A program made the translations under genes and the position numbers. Below the pieces are notes generated by a model. That model had not been told where the DNA came from. It did not search any database and worked only from the letters and a program-made list of their open reading frames with translations. From a virus, in the IMG/VR virus record IMGVR_UViG_3300025141_000029, positions 1 through 64,000 of that record: 64,000 nucleotides of DNA; one strand, given 5' to 3'. Of the stretch, positions 36,126 to 44,251 are shown piece by piece; position 1 is the first letter of the stretch; every line of letters starts with the position of its first letter.

Positions 36126-37489
36126 TAGCTTAGTACTCCGTCTTGTCTGTATTTTTTATATTTATCTTTAAGTTTTTGATTCAAATCTCCAGGATCAGAA
36201 GCCGGCATGATATTTCCAATCTCAGTCTTGTCAATAATTTGTAATCTTACACACGACGTATCCATATGCATAGAAAATATCAGCCCGTCGGGGCCATTGC
36301 GATTTTTAGCAATGTACATTCTTGCTTGGTTAGAATTTTTATCTTTGATTGTTCTCGATATAGAACAAATAAAATCTGCTACAAAACATTTATTGAAGGC
36401 TTCTGAGATTGATTCCATAGTTACGACTTCGGCACTTAATCCTGAACGATTTGTCTGCGATGCTGTCCAGATTGGACATTGTTGTTCTTGAGCAATTGCC
36501 CTTAGCTCTTCATAAATAGACTCTAATTCATTCCTTTTCTCTTTGTAAGTTTTGGTCGGTCGGAGCAAATCAGCGTAATCTACTATAATCATATCAATTT
36601 TTCGATTTTGTTTTTTTAATTTTTCTAAATGTTTTCTTATTGTGTTGGGAGAAGCAGTTTTTGTTGGGTATTCTTTAATTATAAGAGATCCTTTAATATC
36701 TACAATATTTTCAAATACTTCGTCCTTTCTATCGAATAATTGTGACAATGGTACGCCTGTTGTACAACTATCATATCGCTGGCCAGTTACGGCTTCAGAC
36801 AGTTCCAAAGTATAATGTACTATATCTAGCCCATTTTTAACAGCTGTCGATCCCAAGTGGGCCAGAGCCATCGACTTACCAGCACCAGTAGGGGCAATAA
36901 TAACACCTAACTCCCCGGAACCAATACCTTTTCCTAGGATACTATCAATCTTTTCCCATCCGGTTGAAACAGGATTGCGCGCCCTAATTTCATATCGCGC
37001 CTCAAAATCTTTTAGGAAGTCATGGCCAAAATTATTGTCCATTCCTAGTTTCAAGGCTTCATCAATAACTTGTTTTACCTCATCAAAAGATGAATTACGA
37101 ATTAGCTCTACAGACTGTACCAGCGCGCTTTTTAGCTTTTGTTTCTTACAAAAATCTAAGCTTGTGTCTTTGATATATTTCTTATCTTGAATATCACGAG
37201 CTTCGCAGCGCGCATAATAATCACGAACCTGTTTTTGTAAAGCAGGCGAATAATGTTCTAATTCTGTACGCAATATTGACGTGAATATATCTGTCGACGG
37301 ATGTACTCCGTATTGCTTCCTATAATTAAAAACGCGCTCAATAAAGGCGCGCAAATACTTTAATTCAAAAAAGTTTATATCTAATACTTCTTCAATTTGA
37401 TCACAGAAAGGACGATCTTCAAATATTAGCTGTGCTAATGATTCTTGAAAGGCCTTTCCATACTTGGAAAAATCCATACCCTCAGTCAT
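36125..37489 (-). CDS. Replicative DNA helicase (DnaB/gp41-like)
   Basis: 454 residues. RecA-type core after an N-terminal helical domain: STGWEKIDSILGKGIGSGEL, Walker A IIAPTGAGKSMALAHLG (about residue 200), KIDMIIVDYADLLRP as Walker B, and WTASQTNRSGL as the sensor. It would unwind DNA as a hexamer. The gp59/primase partners are not in this window. Confidence 0.92.
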   Translation of the reverse strand: MTEGMDFSKYGKAFQESLAQLIFEDRPFCDQIEEVLDINFFELKYLRAFIERVFNYRKQYGVHPSTDIFTSILRTELEHYSPALQKQVRDYYARCEARDIQDKKYIKDTSLDFCKKQKLKSALVQSVELIRNSSFDEVKQVIDEALKLGMDNNFGHDFLKDFEARYEIRARNPVSTGWEKIDSILGKGIGSGELGVIIAPTGAGKSMALAHLGSTAVKNGLDIVHYTLELSEAVTGQRYDSCTTGVPLSQLFDRKDEVFENIVDIKGSLIIKEYPTKTASPNTIRKHLEKLKKQNRKIDMIIVDYADLLRPTKTYKEKRNELESIYEELRAIAQEQQCPIWTASQTNRSGLSAEVVTMESISEAFNKCFVADFICSISRTIKDKNSNQARMYIAKNRNGPDGLIFSMHMDTSCVRLQIIDKTEIGNIMPASDPGDLNQKLKDKYKKYRQDGVLS

Positions 37490-37498
37490 TTTATCCTC

Positions 37499-38467
37499 TT
37501 ACTGTTTCGCCATTCTCTGGAAAGCCTGAAACATCCCAGAGAAACTTACCTGTGCAAATTCATCTCGCATCATCATCTTCATAACATTCATTTTGCTAAA
37601 AGTCAAATCTGGATTTTCAATTACTTCTTGAATTTCTTTTTTGTGATCCAGAGACAATTGTGGAGCGTAAAGTTGCATCATCTTATAGTTTAATCTAATA
37701 ACCCTTTCATTATCGACAACCTCTTTCCACATTTTTCTTTTACTAGTTTGTTGATTTTCGCGACAATAATCTAATAATTCATCAATTGTAATTTGTTGAT
37801 CGCTATTAAATTGCGGAAAATCCTTTTTGATTCGGCCTTCGCCAACCCCAGAAATTCCCGGTAAGTTATCACTCTTGTCGCCAATCATTGCTTTTGCTAA
37901 AGCAAAATTATGAGGATGTATTTTAAATTCATTGAGAACGGTTCTGCTATTATATACACGATTCTTTTCGATTGGGCGCATCAATACTGTTTTGCCAGAA
38001 ACTAATTGATAAAAGTCTTTATCATTAGATACGATTACCTTTTCACAATTTTCTAGTTCTGGCATTTGACAAATATATGCCACGATATCATCCGCCTCAA
38101 TATTATCGAAACGAAATTGAATTACTGGCATTTCGTTAAAATATTCAATCAAGCGAAGCTCTTGAAAAAAACGATTCTGTTTTGCCTCATCTTCATCCAA
38201 ATGATGAAAAGCTCGATTTAAACGCAATGGCGCTCTTCCTGCTTTATAATCTTTCTTCATTTGTTTGCGCTTTAATGAGCCGCCGGGACCATCCCAACAA
38301 ATAACAATATGATCTGGCTTTATATCATTACAAAGTTTCTGTAATGATTGTAAAGTACCTTTAATGCCCCCAATCGGCCCCCATTGGGACTCTGATGGAT
38401 TGACCACATAATTACGCAAAAACAAGTTGAGCTGATCAATGACCAACACCCTTCCACTAATTGACAT
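37499..38467 (-). CDS. 5'-3' exonuclease / RNase H (FEN family)
   Basis: 322 residues. Metal-binding acidic residues in VLVIDQLNLFLRNY, ICWDGPGGSLKRKQMKKDYK, FDNIEADDIVAYIC, VIVSNDKDFYQLV, then the helix-3-turn loop MIGDKSDNLPGISGVGEGRI. Removes RNA primers and flaps, as T4 Rnh does. It can supply the 5' nuclease missing from the family A polymerase. Confidence 0.93.
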   Translation of the reverse strand: MSISGRVLVIDQLNLFLRNYVVNPSESQWGPIGGIKGTLQSLQKLCNDIKPDHIVICWDGPGGSLKRKQMKKDYKAGRAPLRLNRAFHHLDEDEAKQNRFFQELRLIEYFNEMPVIQFRFDNIEADDIVAYICQMPELENCEKVIVSNDKDFYQLVSGKTVLMRPIEKNRVYNSRTVLNEFKIHPHNFALAKAMIGDKSDNLPGISGVGEGRIKKDFPQFNSDQQITIDELLDYCRENQQTSKRKMWKEVVDNERVIRLNYKMMQLYAPQLSLDHKKEIQEVIENPDLTFSKMNVMKMMMRDEFAQVSFSGMFQAFQRMAKQ

Positions 38468-38476
38468 TTTAAACCT

Positions 38477-38806
38477 CTATCTGTAAATTCGACTATAGTA
38501 TTTTGAAGCCTTCACCGGCATAAAAGAATATACGCCTTGAATTTTTCTGGCCTCGGTGGACATTTTGCGAAGATGTGATTTGAGATTATTCTCTGATAAA
38601 AAGAAACGTACATTTAATGTTACTCGCTCAACAGCATCAGAAACAGGTTTTGAGGGTACCGTGACATTAACAATTGTAATGCCACAAACGCCACGTAATT
38701 TATCTGATATAATTGTTAGATTCTCGTCTCGTGAAAGTCTCATTATCACAGTTGCTTCAAACAGACCTTCATCGAACACTTCTTTTATCAAGTTTTTTAA
38801 ATTCAT
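38477..38806 (-). CDS. Hypothetical protein
   Basis: 109 residues, starting MNLKNLIKEVFDEGLFEATV, with an alpha-beta body (GITIVNVTVP, VERVTLNVRFFLS) suggestive of a small ferredoxin-like fold. Conserved type in marine T4-like phages. Located between uvsX and the 5' nuclease. Confidence 0.65.
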   Translation of the reverse strand: MNLKNLIKEVFDEGLFEATVIMRLSRDENLTIISDKLRGVCGITIVNVTVPSKPVSDAVERVTLNVRFFLSENNLKSHLRKMSTEARKIQGVYSFMPVKASKYYSRIYR

Positions 38807-38871
38807 ACTATTATTAAATAGTTATAATCAAATATAGAAACTCTTTAATCTGAAATATCGCAAATATTATC

Positions 38872-39960
38872 TTATGCTTTATTTTTATCCATCGAATGCC
38901 AACCCTGTACAACAACCTCGTCCATTATCTGGAGGATTCTTGATCTAAACTTTTCATTCTTAATTTTCTCGTGCCACTTGGTAAATTGAAACTTTTCTGA
39001 CGTTCCATCTTCAAATACCAGAGTATACCATGCGCCGTTACGTTGTAGGTGTTCAGATGGCTGAATCGCATCAAACCAACTTTCTTCATCACATATTCCA
39101 ACGTTGCCGCCCCAAAGAATCTTAAATGTACATTCTCGACCTAGGGATCCAAAACGTGACTTTTTAATTCGCGCCTTGACTTCAGAACCAATCTTGTAGC
39201 CATATTCATCGGTGACATATGATGCTTTCGCTTTTCGTACAGTAAGCCAAATTCGTAAAGAATATGAATATGGTAACGCTTTGCCTCCAGGTGTGACATA
39301 TGGTTCTGTCATCAAAGAAGCACGATCGGTTGTAATATTTGTCTTTAACTGGTTCAAAGCCAGCAAAGTACATTGACCATTAGCGAGCGGTATCGTCATC
39401 TTTTTCATTGCCTTAGATAAAAGACGTGCCTTATAGCCAATAGACGATTGCGGATCAAAATCCTCATCCAACATCTTTCTAGTTGGCGTTTGAGCAACAC
39501 TATCCCAGACAAACAAAATTTTCTTATCAGTTTCGCCCAAGAGCATTTCCATGGTCTCATACACAAATTCAACAGTTTTTGCTTGCGTATAGACAATATC
39601 GGCAACATCACAGCCGGCCTGCTCTAAAAATGCCGGATCTAGCGCTGATTCTGAATCAAAATAAACAACCGAGATTCCCATCTTTTGAGCATTTGCAGCA
39701 ATTTGAGCTGCCATATAAGATTTACCTGATCCTTCTAGGCCAGCTAATTCTGTAATTTTACCAACGGGAACTCCCCCATTTACGTTGCCCACACAAACAA
39801 TTTTGTTGAGCCATGTTGATCCGGTTGGAATCCATTCTTTGACTTCTGTTGGATTGTCCTTCGTGAGATCATAAGCGAGAACTTCGCCTGCCTTTTTATT
39901 GATTAAGTCTCTTAAACTTGTCGTATCTAATCTGCCATTTGTATTCTTTTTCTTGGCCAT
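38872..39960 (-). CDS. uvsX: UvsX/RecA-like recombinase
   Basis: 362 residues. Walker A ELAGLEGSGKSYMAAQIAAN (about residue 73), Walker B KKILFVWDSVAQTPTRKM, and LALNQLKTNITTDRASLMTE then TPGGKALPYSYSLRIWL matching L2-type loop and core of the RecA fold. Catalyses strand exchange for recombination-dependent replication and repair. Confidence 0.93.
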   Translation of the reverse strand: MAKKKNTNGRLDTTSLRDLINKKAGEVLAYDLTKDNPTEVKEWIPTGSTWLNKIVCVGNVNGGVPVGKITELAGLEGSGKSYMAAQIAANAQKMGISVVYFDSESALDPAFLEQAGCDVADIVYTQAKTVEFVYETMEMLLGETDKKILFVWDSVAQTPTRKMLDEDFDPQSSIGYKARLLSKAMKKMTIPLANGQCTLLALNQLKTNITTDRASLMTEPYVTPGGKALPYSYSLRIWLTVRKAKASYVTDEYGYKIGSEVKARIKKSRFGSLGRECTFKILWGGNVGICDEESWFDAIQPSEHLQRNGAWYTLVFEDGTSEKFQFTKWHEKIKNEKFRSRILQIMDEVVVQGWHSMDKNKA

Positions 39961-40022
39961 TTATTCCCTCGGATTAAAAATTGGGACCTCTGTAAACCCA
40001 GGCCCCCCTGCGGTTGAGGGCT

Positions 40023-40760
40023 TTACCCGTTCAATAGCTCTTTAAAAGCGCGATCGGTGTTGCTATCACTGCTGTCATAGCGCTTCGATTCGGTTGAAAC
40101 GTCTTCCGCATCATCCTGACTCAGGAGAAATTCATCAAGCATGGTTCGAACCTCTTGCGGGGTCTTGCGCTCAAAAACCTCCTCAAAGTTAGGAATGGAA
40201 TCAAGCCACGCATGAACCTGATTTTCGTCCTCCGACAAAGCAGAAGTCTTACGACGAGGCGTAATTGACGTCTGCGGAAACTGTGCGCCAACAGGCTTGC
40301 CATAATTAATGACTAAATCAGTACCCTCGGCTGTGTCGGTAACATCGCCGTAATCGGGGTTTAATACTAGGCTAAGCAGCTCTTTGTAGGCAGTCTTACC
40401 GTAGCCCCAAATTTTAACGCCCTGGTCTTCCTGGCCCCTTACAATGACCGGTGTGAAGAAACGCTGGCGTGCGCCGAGCTTCTTCGCAAGTCGGACATTA
40501 TCGTCACCGCCTTCGCGATAAAGCTGGCGGATAAAACTATCCAATGGATCTTCCTCGCCGAAGTTCTTCTTCGGGCTCAAGAATCCCGGGTTGTTTCCAA
40601 CGTTGTAGTGAAACCAATACTCCTTGAAAGGATCGCCATCAGCAGTCGGCACCAGGCGAATGGTGGTTTCTCCGTCATCGGGGCGCCAAAAAATATTCTT
40701 GCCGCCTCGGTTCTCTAGTGCGCTCATCTTCTCGCGCATCTTCTTCAAATCAATACCCAT
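40023..40760 (-). CDS. ssb: Single-stranded DNA-binding protein (gp32-like)
   Basis: 245 residues. NIFWRPDDGETTIRLVPTAD, then FHYNVGNNPGFLSPKKNFGE are hallmarks of gp32-type proteins in marine T4-like phages; the acidic C-terminal tail (SQDDAEDVSTESKRYDSSD) is the usual partner-binding segment. The zinc-binding insertion of T4 gp32 is not evident. Own promoter at 40836. Confidence 0.9.
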   Translation of the reverse strand: MGIDLKKMREKMSALENRGGKNIFWRPDDGETTIRLVPTADGDPFKEYWFHYNVGNNPGFLSPKKNFGEEDPLDSFIRQLYREGGDDNVRLAKKLGARQRFFTPVIVRGQEDQGVKIWGYGKTAYKELLSLVLNPDYGDVTDTAEGTDLVINYGKPVGAQFPQTSITPRRKTSALSEDENQVHAWLDSIPNFEEVFERKTPQEVRTMLDEFLLSQDDAEDVSTESKRYDSSDSNTDRAFKELLNG

Positions 40761-40835
40761 GATAAACTCCTTTTTTTTTGTTCCGTTAAGGTATAGTCAG
40801 TCCGATTGGTCGATCGAACCGCTTATTATGTGTAT

Positions 40836-40864
40836 ATTATAGTAACGCTATTCTTCGGAGTCAA
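40836..40864 (-). promoter_or_regulatory. Sigma70-like promoter of ssb
   Basis: TTGACT, 17 bases, TATAAT on the minus strand; the -35 is inside the last codons of the tubulin-like gene. Confidence 0.78.
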
Positions 40865-41708
40865 GAGAAAAATCATAATTTTCTTCTTGAATCATCGAAG
40901 CGAAAGAACAAGAATACACATAATCTTGATCATAGTTGTTTTCGTATACTGAATACGAAACTTTCATTTTGTCTGTCATGAAAGATCTAACTTGTTTCTT
41001 TATATTTTTGATCAATGACGCGTCCGACTCTAAGTTCTTTTTACATATTGAATAATATAGGTGTTTTTCCCTCGGAAACTTTAAATCATAAAATAAAGAT
41101 TCTTTTCCATCTTTATCGACCAAGCCAAAAGTCGCTATCTTGCACATCTCCTGTGGACTTCCCTGTGTTTGTATAATTGGATCAATATTTTGATAAACGT
41201 TATACATATGAAAAGTCGACGCAATCAATTCATTGATTTTGCTAAAATAGCTCTTTATTGTTAAATCGCCCAAGGCCTCTTCACATTGAGAATTTGAAAC
41301 AACAAACATCTTATCTAATAAGCTTGAACGGGCGTATTGCTGTAAAACATGAAACACCAAGCGTTCTTGTCTATAAGCCGCCTCAGACAATAGATCAATA
41401 TCGGGCTTAATATATAAAATTGATATCTTTTGTGAATCAATTTGTTCCAAAAGTCGCAATATAGCGCCGGATATAGCGCCGGATCCACCAACAATAACGG
41501 TATAGGGATTTTTTGTACCCTCCAAGAATTCTTTAATAGAAGGAAAATTTTCTTCATATTTTTCAATATTTTCTTGTGCTTCTATAAGCTTAAAATTTTC
41601 TTCATCTCGACCTTGAGAATCAATATACAACGTTTTGTATTGTGGATATTTATTCAATATTCGAGCAATATTGCAGCCGGCGTTTCCTAAACCAATAATA
41701 GTTGACAT
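40848..41708 (-). CDS. Possible FtsZ/tubulin-like protein
   Basis: 286 residues. Starts MSTIIGLGNAGCNIARILNK, which matches the FtsZ opening (IxVGGxGCNxV), and about residue 72 reads VIVGGSGAISGAILRLLEQI, in the place of the tubulin signature GGTGSG. The rest is alpha-beta. The signature is imperfect, so GTP binding is not assured. Phage tubulins centre DNA or anchor replication sites in other phages. Shares one base with the polymerase gene upstream. Confidence 0.65.
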   Translation of the reverse strand: MSTIIGLGNAGCNIARILNKYPQYKTLYIDSQGRDEENFKLIEAQENIEKYEENFPSIKEFLEGTKNPYTVIVGGSGAISGAILRLLEQIDSQKISILYIKPDIDLLSEAAYRQERLVFHVLQQYARSSLLDKMFVVSNSQCEEALGDLTIKSYFSKINELIASTFHMYNVYQNIDPIIQTQGSPQEMCKIATFGLVDKDGKESLFYDLKFPREKHLYYSICKKNLESDASLIKNIKKQVRSFMTDKMKVSYSVYENNYDQDYVYSCSFASMIQEENYDFSLDSEE

Positions 41709-42874
41709 TATATTTTTCTCATATCTCCAAAATTTCTACCCAATGAAACGTTTGTTTTAAATATTCCAAGATCTGTATTTGAAAATATTTCAATGATTTC
41801 ATTAAGTTTATGTCCTTCTGACTTACAAACATCAATTATAATACTATCGTGTATAACAAAAGCAATAAAAGATTTTTCAAGAAGTTTGTTTATTTTAGTG
41901 GCCTGCTTCAATACCAGATCGCTGGTTGTGCTCTGTATAATATAGTTCAGAGCTTTTCTTTCTTCAACGAGAATTTTTCGATCATAAAAAGTATTAACAA
42001 ACTCGCCATCGTAATAATAATCTAATATCTTCTCTTTGTCAAATATTTTTTCTAATTTCTTATTCGAAGCCTTCGTATTATAAAGCCAGGCAAATGTTTT
42101 TTCTTTGGATTTCTCTCTTGTAATCTTGTTGTTAAAGACATTTTCCAATATCCAATCATGAATATCAATTGTTGGCTGCTCCATCTTCAAGAGTCCAAAT
42201 GCAGTTCTCAACTCTGCTGAATTGTAATCAAGTTCCAAAAATAAATCATTTTGAGGCTCGATTATGTTTCTACTTTCTTTGTTAATCGTTAATATTGGAA
42301 AACTACTTGATGTTGTGGCCAATCGTCCTGTTTTGGTCTTCCATGGATCATAGCAAATTTTATTGGGCATATGTGGCTTCTTTTTTAAAAGGGCCCTCGA
42401 CTTTATATTTGTTGTTTTGATCGAATTCCAATTTAAATTTAAATCGGCACCCTCAATACCGGCAATCAACTCAACTATATCTTTCATTAAATCATAATTT
42501 TTAGGTTTCTCGTAATTTTCGAAAATCCACTGGCATATTTCATTTTTAATCTCGCAATATTGAAATAAAAATTTTTGAGGCACCAAATCATAAAAACAAA
42601 CATCGTTTAAATTAAGTTTAGCAACACCAAAGCTGGTGTAGAAAGTACGTAATTTTGCCTGAGCTGTCTCCCACTCTTTTTCAAGGTGTTCCGGACATAT
42701 TTCATCCAGAGTTTTTCCTAGTACATATATTTGTGCATAATCTATATTTTTATCAATTAATGCGGAATTTTGTCTCCAGGTCATAGAAAAATCTTCTTTT
42801 GCCTCGGGCCAAAATTGCTTTTTATGATAAAAGTTAATACAACCATTTTTATTATCAAGCGCTTGAAACAACAT
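41708..42874 (-). CDS. Family A DNA polymerase, palm/fingers only
   Basis: 388 residues from the ATG giving MLFQALDNKNGC. Motif A LELDYNSAELRTAFG near residue 213 keeps the catalytic Asp and ELR; motif B region KEKTFAWLYNTKAS near 255 lacks the usual glycines; motif C FVIHDSIII near 340 keeps the Asp but has Ser for Glu. GRLATTSSSFPILTI is the usual T(G)R-L-S/T-x-x-x-P-N-L element. No 3'-5' exonuclease motifs are seen. The ATG lies 7 bases after a TATAAT box, so the message may be leaderless. Confidence 0.85.
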   Translation of the reverse strand: MLFQALDNKNGCINFYHKKQFWPEAKEDFSMTWRQNSALIDKNIDYAQIYVLGKTLDEICPEHLEKEWETAQAKLRTFYTSFGVAKLNLNDVCFYDLVPQKFLFQYCEIKNEICQWIFENYEKPKNYDLMKDIVELIAGIEGADLNLNWNSIKTTNIKSRALLKKKPHMPNKICYDPWKTKTGRLATTSSSFPILTINKESRNIIEPQNDLFLELDYNSAELRTAFGLLKMEQPTIDIHDWILENVFNNKITREKSKEKTFAWLYNTKASNKKLEKIFDKEKILDYYYDGEFVNTFYDRKILVEERKALNYIIQSTTSDLVLKQATKINKLLEKSFIAFVIHDSIIIDVCKSEGHKLNEIIEIFSNTDLGIFKTNVSLGRNFGDMRKI

Positions 42875-42881
42875 ATAGTAC

Positions 42882-42909
42882 ATTATAGCAACGATTTATA
42901 AAAAATCAA
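42882..42909 (-). promoter_or_regulatory. Sigma70-like promoter of the family A polymerase
   Basis: TTGATT, 16 bases, TATAAT on the minus strand. It separates replication genes from the virion block. A start about 7 bases after the -10 would fall on the ATG at 42874, and no Shine-Dalgarno is present. Confidence 0.65.
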
Positions 42910-44234
42910 TAAGATTTAAATGATACATGGCTCGTTCCAACACTCGTTGGAACAATATTTTGTGAACTTTTCGGAAAAGTACGTCCAGAATTTAATAAAA
43001 ACGCGGCTTCAGTGAGTTCATTTAAGAAATATTTTTTAATTCTTCGATTTAAAAACCCATAAGCATGATCAGGGCTTTTTGCCACATACAATGTTTTTGC
43101 TATCTTCATAGTATATTTTATATCTTCTTCCTTTAAATCATGTTTAAGTTCCAAAAGCCTGAATCTAAAAACTTTTTCCATCCAATAATCTTTATAATTG
43201 TAAACTACACTTTTTTCATAATCCGTGAGTTCTTTCCTGGGAACGCTTCTTCTTAGGAGACCACCAACGTTATTTCTACATACATAATAAGAAGATTCTG
43301 GATATTTCACTTTGTATTGGAGCAATGTTGTATACATCGCATACATATACTCTCTTATCAGGCTATAATCTAAAATAAATGTCTTTATATAATATTGATC
43401 AAAAAGATTTTTCGTACCATATTGATATGTTATATCAAAGGCCGGCTGAGCCATCATAATTTGCATTGATTCAGAATTTAAATTGGCTATTAAGCGCCAA
43501 GGAATATTTCTGTCGACCGCAAATCCAAATTTGTTTGCCAGATTTTTGAAAAAGCTAAAATTAATATCATTAACAAAAACATTTTGTTTTGGCAAATCAT
43601 CTGCCGGATTTGCTCCAAAAAATAAATCTATTATCAAGCCACTAATGTGGGGCGGCACTAAGTTACTTGTAACATAAGAAGAAAACGTAAACGGAGATCC
43701 GTGCGCCGTAACATTGTCTCGAATAAATATAAAAAACTCTTCCACAAAGTCATCAAAATTTGAAACACGATACTCTATGTTCCGATATTCCAGATAAGAG
43801 GTAAACATATTAAGCAAACTAGTCATATATCTATGATAAGGTTGATATGCCGCACTGAATGCTTGACCAGGAGTAAATTGTCTAAATACTGTTTGGTTAC
43901 TTGGTATTAGATTTTTTGCCAAATATTTATTCATTTCAATTAACAGTTGATTAAATGCCAATGAAACAAAATTTAAAGTATAATATGTTTTATTATCTTT
44001 TGCTTTTAGAGATCTCAGAAAACTTTCTCGCGCAACAATAATATTTCCTTTTCTATCAAGCCTGCCATATAAATTTCTATCATACCATAAATCAGCAGTA
44101 CCAATTTCAGGTGGGCGCTCTGCTTGTCCCTTATTAACTAAAATATCTTTTTTATATTTCTTTCTATAGGCATATAGATCAAGCGTATCTGATGTATTTG
44201 TTGCTAAAGATTTTGGTGGTAAATTTATTGACAT
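42906..44234 (-). CDS. Virion structural protein, unknown
   Basis: 442 residues, aromatic-rich and helical (e.g. FFIFIRDNVTAHGSPFTFSS, YYIKTFILDYSLIREYMYAM). I recognise no family; position at the end of the tail gene block and co-direction with the 1094-residue protein suggest a baseplate-associated or peripheral virion role. Confidence 0.65.
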   Translation of the reverse strand: MSINLPPKSLATNTSDTLDLYAYRKKYKKDILVNKGQAERPPEIGTADLWYDRNLYGRLDRKGNIIVARESFLRSLKAKDNKTYYTLNFVSLAFNQLLIEMNKYLAKNLIPSNQTVFRQFTPGQAFSAAYQPYHRYMTSLLNMFTSYLEYRNIEYRVSNFDDFVEEFFIFIRDNVTAHGSPFTFSSYVTSNLVPPHISGLIIDLFFGANPADDLPKQNVFVNDINFSFFKNLANKFGFAVDRNIPWRLIANLNSESMQIMMAQPAFDITYQYGTKNLFDQYYIKTFILDYSLIREYMYAMYTTLLQYKVKYPESSYYVCRNNVGGLLRRSVPRKELTDYEKSVVYNYKDYWMEKVFRFRLLELKHDLKEEDIKYTMKIAKTLYVAKSPDHAYGFLNRRIKKYFLNELTEAAFLLNSGRTFPKSSQNIVPTSVGTSHVSFKSY

Positions 44235-44251
44235 ATATTAAATCTCTTTTA

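Noticed and set aside
39961-40022. Possible terminator between uvsX and ssb
   Set aside because: The GC-rich stretch can pair only imperfectly and lacks a T-run after it in the direction of transcription.
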